DNA of 64,000 bases from Amborella trichopoda (taxonomy: Eukaryota; Streptophyta; Magnoliopsida; Amborellales; Amborellaceae), in the NCBI RefSeq assembly GCF_000471905.2, contig NW_006494943.1:4344894-4408893 (forward strand). Reading direction: 5' to 3'. Below are positions 24,407 through 36,748 of this stretch, in pieces; the stretch's first letter is position 1, and the number at the start of each line of letters is the position of its first letter. Position numbers and translations under genes: made by a program. The notes below the pieces were generated by a model that worked only from the letters and a program-made list of their open reading frames with translations, made no database searches and had not been told where the DNA came from.

Positions 24407-24794
24407 GGGTGCGGTTTGTATTAAGCCTAGGCTCTAAACAATCAAATTAGAGCCTATCTTCAAATAGTGTTGAGAAATGCGGTTTCAATACTAAAATTTT
24501 TTGTGATAGTATTAAAATATATTTTCATCTTTATTTATAAAGTTTAAAACTTCAAAAATAGTGTAGATCAATTGATCTATGAAAACTTGAAAATCTTGAA
24601 AATTGACGGTCCAAAAATGCGTTACAAAATACACTATTTCTAAAACTTGAAATCCATTTTTTTCTCATGGCCTCTTGATGTTGAGATGATCAATTTAAAG
24701 ATATTTGAGCATCAAAACCAACTCTTCTAATGAATTTTTTGAGGTAGGCTCTGAATTGATTGTTTAGAGCCTCCGCTCTATATAAACTTTTCCC
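24407..24794. mobile_element. MULE-type MITE, 370-390-bp family
   Basis: The element runs from GGGTGCGGTTT to AAACTTTTCCC (388 bp), with inverted arms (AGGCTCTAAACAATCAAATT left; GATTGTTTAGAGCCTCCGCT right). It is flanked by an exact 9-bp duplication TAGTTATAT at 24398-24406 and 24795-24803. The interior shares AAATATATTTTCAT and CGGTCCAAAAATGCGTTACA-like stretches with the 9244-9615 copy. Non-coding and non-autonomous. The exact 9-bp duplication supports a Mutator-like source. Confidence 0.92.
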
Positions 24795-25010
24795 TAGTTA
24801 TATATCCCAACAGACTAAACTTTAAGAAAATATTCTTTTTAAATGGATTGTGCATGTGCCTAAAAGATAATGAACAAATATAGAACACAGATTGTCTAAA
24901 TTTTCAACCATCTGTTCTAAGTGTTTAAGAACACAAAATCCAATTTTATACTTGTTCTTATATTCGTCAAGTGATTTTTAGGTGGATCTCTAAGTCTTAA
25001 ATATAAAAAA

Positions 25011-26180
25011 GGATGTGGTTTTTAGAGGCCTAGTCCTCAATAAAGCCTCATCTCAAAACCTTGCCTGGAAAACACTTCGGGCGTGGAAAACTACATCAAT
25101 GGCTATAAAATCTATTTATGCTACCGATAATGAAATTTGTAGGTCAAAAAATGGTAGATGTCATAGATATGTGAATACATAAAAATGGAAAGCCTATATA
25201 ATGCTTTTATAATATATATATTATTTTTAGGGTTTGAAATCCTAATTTTTTTTTCAAGATCAAGACGATCAATTTTAAGGCTTCCCAATGCCAAAACTAC
25301 AATTTTTGGTGAGATTTAAGATGTGGCTTTACTTTTTTTCATAAGGCCTAAGCCTTGTTTCAATCTTTTCTTACAAAAGGTTGTGGTTTCTATAAGTCCT
25401 AGGCCCTCATGGGTAAAAAGTAAAGCCTCACCTCAAAATCTCGTTGGAAAATACTTTGGCCAAGAGCAACCCCTATGGTGGCTATAAAATCTATTTTCAC
25501 TATCAAAAGTCAAATTTGTAGCTCAAAAACTGGTACAGATCTCACATATTTGTAAACACCTGAAAAATGGACGGCCTAGATAATGCGTTACAATATACAT
25601 TATTTTTTGGGCTTCAAAATCCTAATTTTTTTTCGCATTCATAATTATCAAGGTTGAGATAATCAATTAAAGTTTTATGATACCAAAATTAGAGTTTTTT
25701 TATGAGATTTAAGATGCAACATTACTTATTTTCATAAGCATATGTCCTCTTTTAACCTTTTTCCTACAAAAAGGATTTAGTTCCTAAGAGGTGTAAGCTT
25801 TATGAAAAATAATAAAACCTCACCTCAAAATCTCGTCGGGAAAACACTCGAGACATGGGAACCCCTACGATTACTATAAAATCTATTTTTGCCACTGATA
25901 AAGAATTTGTAGCTGAAAGATGGCACAAATCTTGTCGATCTATGAACACCTGAAAATAAACGGTCTAGATACATTATTACAATAAATACTATTTTGAGAG
26001 CTAAAAACCCTAATTTTTTCACATTCATAATGATCAAGAACGAGATGATGAATTTTATGATTTTTTATGCTATAATTTTTAGTGAGATTTAATGTGCAGA
26101 ACTTATTTTCGTAACGCCTAGGCCCCGTTTTAACCGTTTTTCTAGGATGTGTTTCTCTAAGGCATAGGCCTTATCCTAAG
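25011..26180. repeat. Head-to-tail array of MITE-like units
   Basis: Three full units and the start of a fourth follow one another directly. Units start with GGATGTGGTTT or a relative at 25011, 25379, 25773 and 26145, so periods are 368, 394 and 372 bp. Each carries, in order, a GTCCTAGGCC-like start, AAAGCCTCACCTCAAAATCT, a GGCTATAAAATCTATTTT segment, TGAACACCTGAAAAT with a GGACGGCCTAGATAATGCGT-like stretch, AATCCTAATTTTTTT, and a closing CATAAGGCCTAAGCC-like arm. The fourth unit breaks off near 26180. The same unit occurs singly at 56195-56580 and more distantly at 9244-9615. Units are strongly diverged, so the array is old. Confidence 0.85.
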
Positions 26181-26329
26181 TATCTCATTTTGCCAAAGGG
26201 ACTAAGTGTGTAATATTGCTCACACGAGTGTATAGACTTAAAAAAAAGTGATTACGCATCTTTACTTATGCTAAACCTTCATTTTTTTAAAAAATATTTT
26301 TTTATCTTTTACTTCTTTTTTTTTTTTTT

Positions 26330-28035
26330 TTTTTTTATTTTCTGTTTATCGTGAGATCCAAAAATTAAAAATATTAATTGTAGTATAGAGTCTCTATCTT
26401 TCCTATCTTTCAACCACTTAGACATTTTTTATTATTCATTTTTTATCCAAAAAAATACTAAATAACACCCTCTTAACAACTTTTTTCTTTTCTATTAATT
26501 TCATCATCATCTATCTCTCGAAGCACCATCTCTCTCAAATCACCGTCTTTCTCTCAAATCACCTTATATTTCTCTCTCAAAACTCCATATCCATCTCTCG
26601 CTCTCTCATACCTAATGTTGCAGAAAAATTTACCTCTACATCGTCTCTCTTCTCTCTCTCTCTAAAATACTGTGCTTCAATCTAGCTCCTTTTACAGCTC
26701 CAATATACCACAAATTCTCTCTAAGAAATTCCACAGACCTGAAGCCCTATTGTGCTGTAGCAGCCCCAACCAGCCGATCATTTGGAGGATACAAAATCGA
26801 GCCTCAAACACCTACATCCATATATTTCTTCTTTCTAGCGGTTGAACTCCATTTTAAAAAGGTTTTAACTCAAATACCCAAATCGTAGATCCCCAATCTA
26901 AGTGTTATTATTGATGGATCTAAATTCTAAGTCACATTTGAATTTGCCTTTTCAAAATCACAGATGAGGAGTATGATGGTAGACCAAATCACATGTTCAC
27001 TATTAACTAATCAATCAACTGCAAGTTTATATTCAACGATGTAACATACATGAAGTTCATATCGAATACTAATGATTAACTTGTATGCAGTGCTAACAAA
27101 AATCAAGTGATGCATCATAATTTCTAATGAACACCGATCAAATTGCTTTACATGCCGCTGCATATTTACATTAAATGGACGAGCTCTTCTCTTATCAGCA
27201 GCCAACCAGAGGAAACCACTCAATGGGGCAGCCAAATCTTCATCACCAAGAAAGAGTTATATCCTCTTATGCCAAAGTCAGGAACCTTAGAATCTTGCAG
27301 GGTGCTCAGTACATAACATTGGGTCTTGAATCTCTAAATTTGCAATATGCATATTTAGTTGGCGTGCTTGTGCGCATTTAACCAGAAGAAGAATAAGAAG
27401 CAGAACCACCATTTATCTCCATCCCTATCCATGCATGAAAACAGAATTCAATCAATCACAAAGTTTAGCTTTTCATCCAGCAAGGTTGTTCCTATGTTCC
27501 ACAGAACTGGTTGCAATCTTTGAGCTAAGTATACTTTGCTTGCACAATCGGCTATGTTTGAGGCTCGATTTTGTGCCCTCCAAATGATTGGTGGATTGGG
27601 GCTACAACAGGGCCATAGGGCTTCAGATCAATGGGTTTTTTTAGAGGGAGTTTGTGGTATATTGGGCTGCAAAAGGGGCTAGATAGAGACCTGGTGTTTT
27701 TAGAGAGAGAAAAGAGAGACGATGTAGAGAGGGAAACTTCTCTAGAACAATGGGTAATTGAGAGAGTTTTGAGAGAGAGAGAAAGTGATTTGAGAGAGAG
27801 AGACTGTGATTTGAGAGATAGAGGGTCAATTAACGGTAAAAAAAAAAGAATTGTTGAGAGAAGGTGTCATTTTAATATTTTTTGAAGTAAAAAATAGATG
27901 ATCAAAAGGATTCGAAATAGAAAAGATAAGAGATTCTATATTACCTGTAATATTTTCAATTATTCGGTCTTATGATAAATAAAAATTAAAAATATGATAA
28001 ATAGAAATTAAAAATATGAGATAATGAGATATTTT
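26330..28035. mobile_element. Element with about 490-bp inverted repeats, MULE-like
   Basis: The left arm (about 26335-26830) is matched in reverse complement by the right arm (about 27545-28030). Clear landmark pairs include GAGCCTCAAACA and TGTTTGAGGCTCGATTTTGT, CAATATACCACAAA and TTTGTGGTATATTGG, and CTACATCGTCTCTC and GAGAGACGATGTAGAG. About 710 bp of unique sequence separates the arms. The arms are diverged by many small differences. Long arms around a short unique core are typical of Mutator-like elements, including those that pick up gene pieces. The outer ends are T- or A-rich and no target duplication could be fixed, so an old inverted duplication is the alternative. Confidence 0.65.
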
Positions 28036-28600
28036 TTCTTTTTTTTTCGGGTTGGATAGTGGTGGACACAACCCCATATCTAATTACCCCATTGTTGTTT
28101 CTAATCATGTTAATGCCACCAACTTGAACCTTCAAAAACTAACTCCCAATCAATTTAAAAAAAAAAAAAGTAGGGGCCTCTCTTTCCCACTGAATTACTC
28201 AAAAAAAATATTTTTACTTAAAAGTTGAAGTACGAATACATCAAGTGCTAAACTCATGTTTTAACTAGAAAACAAAAAGAATTTAGCACTTCATATGTCG
28301 AACTCAAACCCGTTTTTGATTAAAAGGAAAAAATTTTGAGTTCAGCACTACAAGTGGCATGTTCAGAGCTAATATGAGAGATAAAAATACGACGTAAAAG
28401 GGAAATTGAGCATAAAAAATAAAAAAAAAATAAAAAGAAAAAAGAACTTTTAAAATTCTGCAAAATATGGATGTCTTTTTTTTGAGTAAATTTATCTAGT
28501 TATTAAAATATTAAATCTTTCCTTGAAATATCTGCCTTCTTTCACTGATAGGATAAGGTCGGTTTTTATTTTACTCCGAAAGTGGTTTTCTACCTACTAT
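28036..28600. other. Intergenic, no recognisable gene
   Basis: AT-rich sequence with A-tracts; nothing recognisable. Confidence 0.45.
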
Positions 28601-28699
28601 TTAAGTTGTTTGTAGCATTTAAGACTTACAAACTGCAGTGAATGCTTGTTTAAGTTGTTTGTAGCATTTAAGACTTACAAACTGCTGTCAATGCTTGTT
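28601..28699. repeat. Two-copy tandem repeat, period 49 bp
   Basis: TTAAGTTGTTTGTAGCATTT followed by AAGACTTACAAACTGC begins at 28601 and again at 28650, the two units being nearly identical. A third partial relative (GTAGCATTTAAGACTCACAA) occurs at about 28785. Confidence 0.9.
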
Positions 28700-30802
28700 T
28701 TGGAGACGGTAAGAGGATGCTTGTAATAATTGAAAGGCTATAAATTCCCTATAAATATATGGTGAGTTTTCTCTAAGTTGGGGAGTAGCATTTAAGACTC
28801 ACAACCACGTCCATTGTTACAGGGGCCTTGCATTATTGCAAAGATCCTTTAGAATATCGAACGACACGAAAATATTTTCAATTGCACACGGAAAATTTAA
28901 CTAGGGCTTCATAATTGTTTTGCTAGGTAGTTCAATGGGGAAGCGGTTGCTTACTTGTGGTAGCAACGAAATCTAGAAGTCACGTTGTGGCGCCTGTCCC
29001 TGACCACCTAACCTTGAGCCCATTCTTATGTCCTTTTGTAATTTTTCATAAGGCCCTTGCCCTTTGTCCCAAAGTCTTTTTTTTTTCTTTCTTTTTTCGC
29101 TCCTCCCTTAACAGTGTCACTACCATCTGAGGTGATTTCACTGTAGCCACCCAAAAGTTTGTAAAAAATAGGTGCAAATATAACTTTATTTTCCTTTAAA
29201 ATAGCACCAAAACCCAAATGTTGGTGCATCTAATTCAATGCAATTTTATTTCACTGGGATAAGATAGTTATAGCAAGGCAATGGCCCCATGAATTTTATA
29301 AGAAAATAGAAGATGGGTGTAAGGCATTTGCCCCATACGTCCTTTATGCTCACAATGATGTTGCCCTTCAATGCAAATAATGCTGGGGTGCGGCTCTCAA
29401 CCATGTATTCCAAGAGATGATTCTACCTGGAGGGTAGGTAAAAATTGATTGATCATGAATATATTTGAGGTAAATATGAGTTTTTCCACTATTTGAATTG
29501 AATCCGGTTATCTATAGCTTAAGCTCAAGGAGCTAGGGTTTTGAGGCAATGCTCGTTTCCTCGAATCGTGTAAAACGACTTAGAAAGTAGGGGTGTGAGA
29601 CCCAAGTCCAAGTCTTGGTCTGCTTTTAGATCATGGTGGGTTGAGACTGAATCCAAAAGTGTGGACCCAACCAATTAATGGGTCGGGTCTCGAACTAGGT
29701 CGACCCTACTCAACTCAAACCGGATAAGTTGAGGGTCTTATTAGCTCTCTTTAACCACTCTTCTTTTAAAGACTCACCCATCCACCATATTTTACCATTG
29801 AAACCATGTGGGACAAAAACTCTAATAATTATTTTCAGAAAAGTCTTAAAAATGCCTATAGGTAAATTTGAATAGTATTTCACCCATTGAAAACCCACAA
29901 CGGCTCTATAACAACCATGGCGGAATCCCATTTTTTCTTGCGTGAAAAAACCTGCGACGGACATGCTATGCCTGTGGCGGTCTGCCATCCAAAAAATCAG
30001 ACAGTGCCGAATCTATAGGTAAAAATAATGTTCATTTTCGCCCATAAGTGCTACGTAGTCTCTTCCATTGTTCTTTCTATATGTCCTCGTCCACGTCATC
30101 ACATTTCACTCCCTAAGCACTACGGAACTCCATCTCTCGTAGTCCTCTAGATATTTGAGCTCCATCCTCTCACCTAGCTATTATCTCTCATCCTCTTATT
30201 CTTTCTCTTCTTCCGTCTGCTTCTCTTTCACTCCTTCGTCACTACAAGTTGAGACCTAACCCTCAAGGGGTTTCTCAGTCTTGAAGCTCAAAACTGTTTA
30301 ATACACCTTGGTTTACTTTGTTCCCAAACCAGTCCCTCAATGCTGGTGCCTCTTCCTCAGTTTTCTTGCTAACAAGTGTAAACTGAGCCACCATGCCTGA
30401 ATATCCTTGGAGGATTAACTAGAAGCAACAAATACTCCTTTTCCTGTTTGTTTGAGTGAGTTTTGTACTCCCCTACTTTATACCCAGTATGCTCTCAAAA
30501 GGATCTAGACCATGAAAATATGGCATTTTCGTCAATGTGATGGTCGCCTCACCTGTTGGAAGTAAGAAAGTATATGAGATTTTTGCTTAAACCTCTCGAA
30601 GAAGGTTTAAATTGAAATTTAACATGAGAATTTGTTATAGACCTCACTCAGATTGAGGTGATGTTATTACAAGTGAAGTTCTCCCCATGTAAAAGATAGG
30701 TCAAAACGATGCTGAATGTAAGAGAATGCATTCCAAGATGGCCCATGAAGTAAACCTTCTAAAACCCCCTTTTTTGTCATTTCTAAATTGTGAACATCAA
30801 AT
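28700..30802. other. Intergenic; GGGTC-rich patch
   Basis: No gene recognised. A patch at about 29585-29720 contains GGGTCGGGTCTCG and AAGTCCAAGTCTTGG-like motifs resembling the better block at 39095-39305. Confidence 0.4.
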
Positions 30803-31330
30803 TTCTTTTCTTTTCTTTTTTTTCTTTTTCGGAATGTTAACATGTATATATTCATTAAGAAAAATGCGTACAGGATTGCAATACAAAGTTGGAGTCAAAA
30901 TATTAAAGTTATTAACCACCAAAGAATTAGGTTTTGAGTACCACTCCTCCCTAAAGCATCTGCCTCCTTATCAGTCTCCCACAAACAATGTGATAACTGA
31001 ATTCCTTCCACAACAATTATTTCTTGAATTCATTCGTAAGCATTAAATGCCTCCACGGAATCCGAAATCTATCCCCACTCCAATTTATTACCTTCAATGA
31101 ATCTCTCACTACTATTGTAGGACCACTAAAAGAAGATAACAGTCTTAAACCCTATAACAAGGATTTGATTTCAGCTTCCTTAGCAGTAGCTTCCCCACCG
31201 AACCCGAATATGTCAATAGAAATGCTCCTCTGATCTCTTGCAAGACACCCCCAATGCCTACTAATCAAAGGTCACTTAAAGAGCTCCCATAAAAATTAAG
31301 CTTAATTACCTAAAAGTCGCGGGTCCTATG
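30803..31330 (-). mobile_element. LINE 3' end with RNase H-like domain
   Basis: On the minus strand the sequence opens near 31310 with a KLNFYGSS-like motif, a variant of the KLNFDGSS start of plant LINE/RVT_3 RNase H domains. It continues with a degraded domain ending in an ETDKEADALGRSG-like stretch. Several in-frame stops interrupt it. The 3' end reads AATGAATATATACATGTTAA then an A-rich tail (30803-30830). It is 5'-truncated, as LINE copies usually are, and long dead. Confidence 0.7.
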
Positions 31331-32444
31331 CCCACTCTTTTCTATGTAATTACACCAAAATTGAGATCTGAGGTATGTCATCATCCCACTTAGCAATCTT
31401 GTATTCATGAGCTTTAGCTGAGATCGTGAACATTGATTTCCAGAAGCAATTTCATAGACATTCATAAGATATCACAGGAAATATGAATTTCATTGAAAAT
31501 ATTCTCAATCAATGTTAGTTGAATCAAAAAGGTTCATCAGCTGCTCAAGCAAATTGGAAATTGCCTTAAGATAAGCCTTGTTACAAAGAAATGAGAAGGA
31601 GAAAAGGACCAACAAGTTTCAAAATTAATCAATCAACAAAATGTTGCAAGCACTCACGCTTTGTGAAGAGGCAATTGCGGGTGGCTTTCCTACCAAGATC
31701 AGCTACATGCACCTTGTAGAACGTGAACACATAAGAAACACATTGCTACTGCAAAAAACTCCTCTGAACAAGTCGGCTAATTCAGAACACGAATTGACTC
31801 ATCACCTAACGAAGAGGTAGTTACCTTCATCAAGGAACATTAGAGCTCAAGGAATATAACAAGAAATCAAGGATGTTGCTTTTGCGGAGGATTTCTTCTT
31901 ACTTATTTGTCCTTAAGATGACTCATTTTCAAGTTCTCGATCCTAGTCATGGATAAATTGAATCTGCAGATTCCGACCGTGATTTCAAAGCAGGCATGCT
32001 GAAAATTTTCAACAACAAATAACATAGGAGTCACAAGAGGTGTGATTTATAAAATTGTATTTTCTGCATTTTTGGTGCATCTTGTACTCACAACATGTCG
32101 CACATTTCGCGCATGCCACAGTTACCTTGGATCACCCAAAAACTACCCCAAGGTGGTGATCGAGTTAAGAAATTTTCTAGAGCATCAAGATTGTCCCATG
32201 ATGATGGTGGTGACCGTAAAGCTCTGCAGTCCACAATGGACTACCCCAGCACACAAGATGACAGTATACCCAGCAGTTAAATTCTCGAGTAGTACGTTCC
32301 ACAGTGGCAACTGCATAGTTATGTAGTCTATAAGGATCATTTTAATCCCTGTGAGGGACAGCATAACCTCCAAAGCCAAAATTCTAATCATCAAAGGCAA
32401 GTATCCTAATTCCTTTTCTCAAAAAATTTAATTTCTTTTTCCTA
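31331..32444. other. Intergenic, no recognisable gene
   Basis: Overlapping open frames around 32042-32400 on both strands (up to 94 residues) show no family resemblance and no splice pattern that I could follow. Confidence 0.4.
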
Positions 32445-32453
32445 AAATCTCTA

Positions 32454-32758
32454 GGACACGGTTTTGGTGAGTCAGCCGACTCACCTATTACTGTGCGGTC
32501 CCTTGTCTACTGTCCATTTCTAAGCTGGATGTCAAAAAATGTTAATATCCGCTAAAAGTTAAAATGAACGGTGAAGAAAGGAATTCAAAAAATAACATTT
32601 ATATTTTTTGTAAAAGAAAAATTATAAATTTAGATAATTGTCATGGTTGAGATTATCAAACCTGAAATTTTTGGATCGAAAATATATCTTTGAGATACAT
32701 TTCGTAACAAGACCGCACAAAAATAGTGTAAGTTGGCTGACTCAACAAACACTTTTCC
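32454..32758. mobile_element. MULE-type MITE, 305 bp
   Basis: Inverted ends GGACACGGTTTTGGTGAGTC and, reading inward from the right, GGAAAAGTGTTTGTTGAGTC. The arms continue through GTGCGGTC on both sides, about 45 bp. An exact 9-bp duplication AAATCTCTA flanks the element (32445-32453 and 32759-32767). It has no coding capacity and is a different family from the 233- and 390-bp ones. Confidence 0.92.
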
Positions 32759-32767
32759 AAATCTCTA

Positions 32768-34121
32768 TTATATTGTATTTTAAGAACCATTATCTCTTAA
32801 AGTTTTCTAGAATGAAGAACTCTAGAATGAAGGAGTGACGACACAACAAAAAACGATGACATTGTCCCATTATTTTAGGCCAAATCTGACTGGAGAAGTA
32901 TGATCTCTTCTGAAATCTAGTCAAATAAACTAAAACCCTACCCACAGGTGAACATGTCCAAAGCCTACGTTTAAGAAGACCAATTTGTTGCCCTTGATAA
33001 TATGATTTATATTCAAAGATATTTTCTCAATCAAATTTCTCCATGTCACCAAGGCCTATGCTGTTTTCAATCCAATCATAGATGAATTCTGTTAGCTTTC
33101 TACTTTTTCCTAGAGATTTATAGGAAAATAGAAAGAAAGATAGGTCTAGGCGGATGTAGCCAAGTGGATCCTGTATTTTTTCATATAGCAATGCATTTCG
33201 CACCATGAGGATCCAGTTCAGATACATTTCTAATAGGCAGTCAGTTTTACGCCGAAAGGACTTAGTTCATATGACTTCCCATTTGGCAGTCCATTTCATG
33301 CATCGGGATCCTGTCAGATAATTGATCCTCTCAGATAACAAAGCCCCATTTTTCACTTTGGATCTGCATATATGACCCTTGACCCATTTGCCTAGGTTCT
33401 GATTGATGAATGGTCTCTCGACTATCAAATATTGTTTTTCATATATCCCACAACATGAAGTACATACTTCTTTGATAATCATTCAACTTATGAACAAATA
33501 TCAAAGAGAGGCAACTACAGACACATAAAATTTGATTACGTCTTGGCATTCATGATAACTTCTTGTGCCAGACCTCACATAGAAGCTTGTCTATACACCT
33601 CTCAAATTACCAGAATATCCTTAAAAGTCTTAAAAATAAGCCAAAACATTGATCTAATATACTGTTTGAAGTTACCACTATTTTGCCTAAACAAAGTAAA
33701 TTTTCCATTATTGCCTCACATGTGACACATCTTGTGACACATGCAACAAATCTTGCACCGTATAACTTCTATTGCACTTCAACTCGTAGTACAGAGCTGT
33801 AACACAGTACCATGAGAAATAACATGAACGTTTCCAGAAGCTTTCCAAGTTGGTATTCTATACAGTTTGCAGTACTTTGATGAATCTAAGCCATTTAAAA
33901 GGAACCCTACCCCCCAAAGTTTCAAAACTCGGATCATTTTGGGTGGATCATTCACCCATTGATCCTGTTGGATTGTTGGGTCAGTGATCCATATCAGATG
34001 TGGATCTGTCCAACTTGGTGATCCAGGAAAATGTCAAACAATAAATAAAATAGAATAAAAATTAAAATTGTGGTTTAGGTGGGGATTTAGAGGGACTTAG
34101 GAAAACAATTGATGAGCTTAA
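32768..34121. other. Intergenic, no recognisable gene
   Basis: Short frames only. A GGATCC/TTGGATC-rich patch (33950-34030) looks like local low complexity. Confidence 0.4.
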
Positions 34122-34130
34122 AAAAATAAA

Positions 34131-34543
34131 GGGTTTTGTTAAGCTATACCACTTGGTGTTGTAGACCCCTAAACTGCTCAACATTTTTTGACACTAAAAT
34201 ACCTTTGAATTGTAATACAAAATTATCAAGTAGGGGCATTTTTGGTCAGTTAAAAGGGTAGAATTGATATTTTTATAAGAAAAGAGTGGCACTCTATTAG
34301 TAGTTAAAAACAATTAATCCATCTTGTGGGTGATGTCACATACCATATCGAGGATGTCATTGTCTACTATTGTTAATAAATGTTTTTGTTTCTATTAGAA
34401 ATGTATAGTTTACCCTTGATTAATTACTTAAAATAACCCTAAACAAAAAGTTATTATACTATAGGATAAGGGTATCTAAATGTCTAAAAATGTTGAGCAC
34501 TTTAAGGGGTCTACACTACAAGTGGTGTAGCCTAACAAAACCC
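34131..34543. mobile_element. MULE-type MITE, 413 bp
   Basis: Terminal inverted repeats of about 75 bp. The left end is GGGTTTTGTTAAGCTATACC, and the right end read inward is GGGTTTTGTTAGGCTACACC. Both continue through GTAGACCCC and GCTCAACATTTTT. The 9-mer AAAAATAAA flanks both sides (34122-34130, 34544-34552); it is low in complexity but exact. Non-coding and non-autonomous. Confidence 0.92.
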
Positions 34544-34774
34544 AAAAATAAAAACACAAATATATATAACGGGTACCAAACCAAATTATCAACGAATTTT
34601 ATAATCTTGTTTCTCTTAGATTTTTCACTGTTTTAAGTGCTAATACACTGGTTGCTTCAATAGATCATCTTATACAGATTACATGGCCTATATAAACCGC
34701 AGCTAATCCTTCACATAATCCTACATCTACCTTAGATCCACTTCTTTCATGTGAGCTGGACCACATTTGTACAA

Positions 34775-35017
34775 TATGCGGTCCAGAGGCATAAAGCATC
34801 CATCATAAAGATGGATGCAAATAGGTGGTCCATCTAAAAACAATTGTAACTAACGGTCCAAAGTGTTTTCTTAATATAATTATTATTTCTAGTTTTCAAA
34901 TTTTATTTATTTTTTCATGTTCATGATCACCATATTAAAAAATTATATATTCCCTAAAAACTAGGATCAAATTATATTTCAAAAATATATTTATTACCAA
35001 GCTCGCATTTCTACATG
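34775..35017. repeat. Dispersed repeat, about 240 bp (copy 2)
   Basis: Closely similar to 10757-10992 along its length, including the GCATCCATC/GATGGATGC hairpin and the CATTTCTACAT end. A more distant third copy may lie at about 59318-59470. The family has no coding content and its transposon class is not clear. Confidence 0.7.
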
Positions 35018-36748
35018 TGAGGGCTTGGACGCATGCTAACCGTGTCCCTACTGCAAATGCCCCATTGAAAGGAAGAAGCACGGGCCCAGAAATTGGCTTA
35101 TAACATACTATCATACTTCAACTGTGGTTAGTTCTGGACTATTTTGTGAACCACACTTTTTGCTGAATTGGAGCTCTAATTCTCAGATCCTTGAGTGCAT
35201 TATTCGCATCCCACAACCATTAAATAAAAAACATGACATGCAAGCCAAACATGATGCGAAGAGAAGTTAAATGGAGAAATTGAACAAGAAAGCAAAAACC
35301 AGAAGCAAAATGAAGAGAGGAGACACCAGAAAAGAAATACAGTGGCACCAGCCTTCCTCAAATGTGACACACATTGCTGTGGGAAAATCAACGTCTGATG
35401 CCCAATATAGGATTAACAGAAGAAGCTACAGTATTTTGCATACTATACTCTCTAGGCATCAGAAAAAAACTGTAGAGAGCTCCAATTTACATAATAACAG
35501 AGGCAGTTCATCAATCTCAAAACCCCTAAGAAGTGGTTGGCATTTTCTTAAAATATAGCCAGGCAACAATATGGCAATGGCTAGTAACCCTGCATCATTC
35601 TCATCCACAACCTTTGATCATTATTAGCCATCAGCTGGAGTTCCATTGGTCAGTTGTGCTAAGTGTTAGAGTGCACGTGGAAGGACAGATGAACTCCTAC
35701 ATTTAACGCAGGGAGACATTAGATCACGTATTTTATATAACACACACATACCACTTTATACTATTTCGTCATGTCAATGGATACTTTCTGGTGACTCACA
35801 GCAGAGCTGAGATCAATTCCTCATAAAGCCAAGAACTATGTGGAAAATTGAAAGTACCAATACAGTTAGATGTCCCAGACCAAGAAGTACTGCACCAGAA
35901 ACTGTCTGGTCCATGACGAGAATAATACAGAGAATCAATAAAAAAAGAATAATCTTAAACCACAAAAAAGTGGCTCTTGTTCTATTGGTTATGCATAGAG
36001 TTAGGATCAACCTTACATACTCATGCATGAAGAGGGAGTCATAGCATAAGAAGAGAGAGAGCCATAGAAATAGAAGAAACGTCACCTTTATCTATAGCAG
36101 CACCCATTTTGTCTCCAAAAAAGGCCAATCTTGTTCCTCCCATTGAAACAAACTTTATTTACATCCTAATGTTATTTGTACAATACAAAGAGTTATTTCG
36201 GTAAAAAAGAAAATGGTACATCACCTTCAGAAGTACTAAGGCAGGAAGAAAACCAAGGGAACAACGTCCAGGAGAGGTGTGCAGTCAAAGACCTAAAGAA
36301 TTACAAGGTTCTTCTTGACCCTACAATCATGTCCAACCTATCTTGGCTTTCCATACTTAAAGCACTATTTTCTCTGTTTCTATCTTCGTCATTGATATGA
36401 GGGATTTCTTGCTACAACCTTTTTAGCTCCAGCTAGAATAGGATTTTGGTGTGGGTTTGATTGGTTATGGTGTTGACAATTACAACACTACATCCCAAGT
36501 TTGATCCTGGAGCTAAAATACCCAAGAAAAAGGTTGCTATCCTAGTAGGCTGGTACTGCTGCCAACCACTTTTTTCTTCCCCTAGATTTCATTGTTGGAT
36601 ATGCAAAGAAACCTCCTGAAGAGAAGTTGACTTCCAAATGAAAGAGACCAATTAATCAGATGAAGTTTTACCATTTCTGCTACATCCGAAGTTAAGAGAC
36701 TTGCCCCTGGGCTAGCTTGAATTGATGAGCACACGTACACTGAACATG
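35018..36748. other. Intergenic, weak exon-like patches only
   Basis: No gene called. Two minus-strand patches look slightly more protein-like than random: 36040-36150 (MGGTRLAFFGDKMGAAIDKG before a GTGACG) and 36585-36740. I could not connect them by splice sites or to a known family. Confidence 0.35.

Noticed and set aside
27631-27885. 84-residue frame rich in Arg and Glu
   Set aside because: It is the translation of GAGAGA repeats in the right arm of the long-inverted-repeat element.
32042-32400. Overlapping open frames on both strands
   Set aside because: No frame resembles a known protein, and open frames on both strands over the same stretch point to chance.
36040-36150. Possible exon on the minus strand (MGGTRLAFFGDKMGAAIDKG before a GT)
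   Set aside because: No acceptor, neighbouring exon or family match could be established, and the hydrophobic frame at 35813-36085 does not join to it in any way I could support.
36582-36740. Exon-like minus-strand frame (IQASPGASLLTSDVAEMVKL)
   Set aside because: It runs without a splice signal into the LINE 3' end, and I recognise no family.
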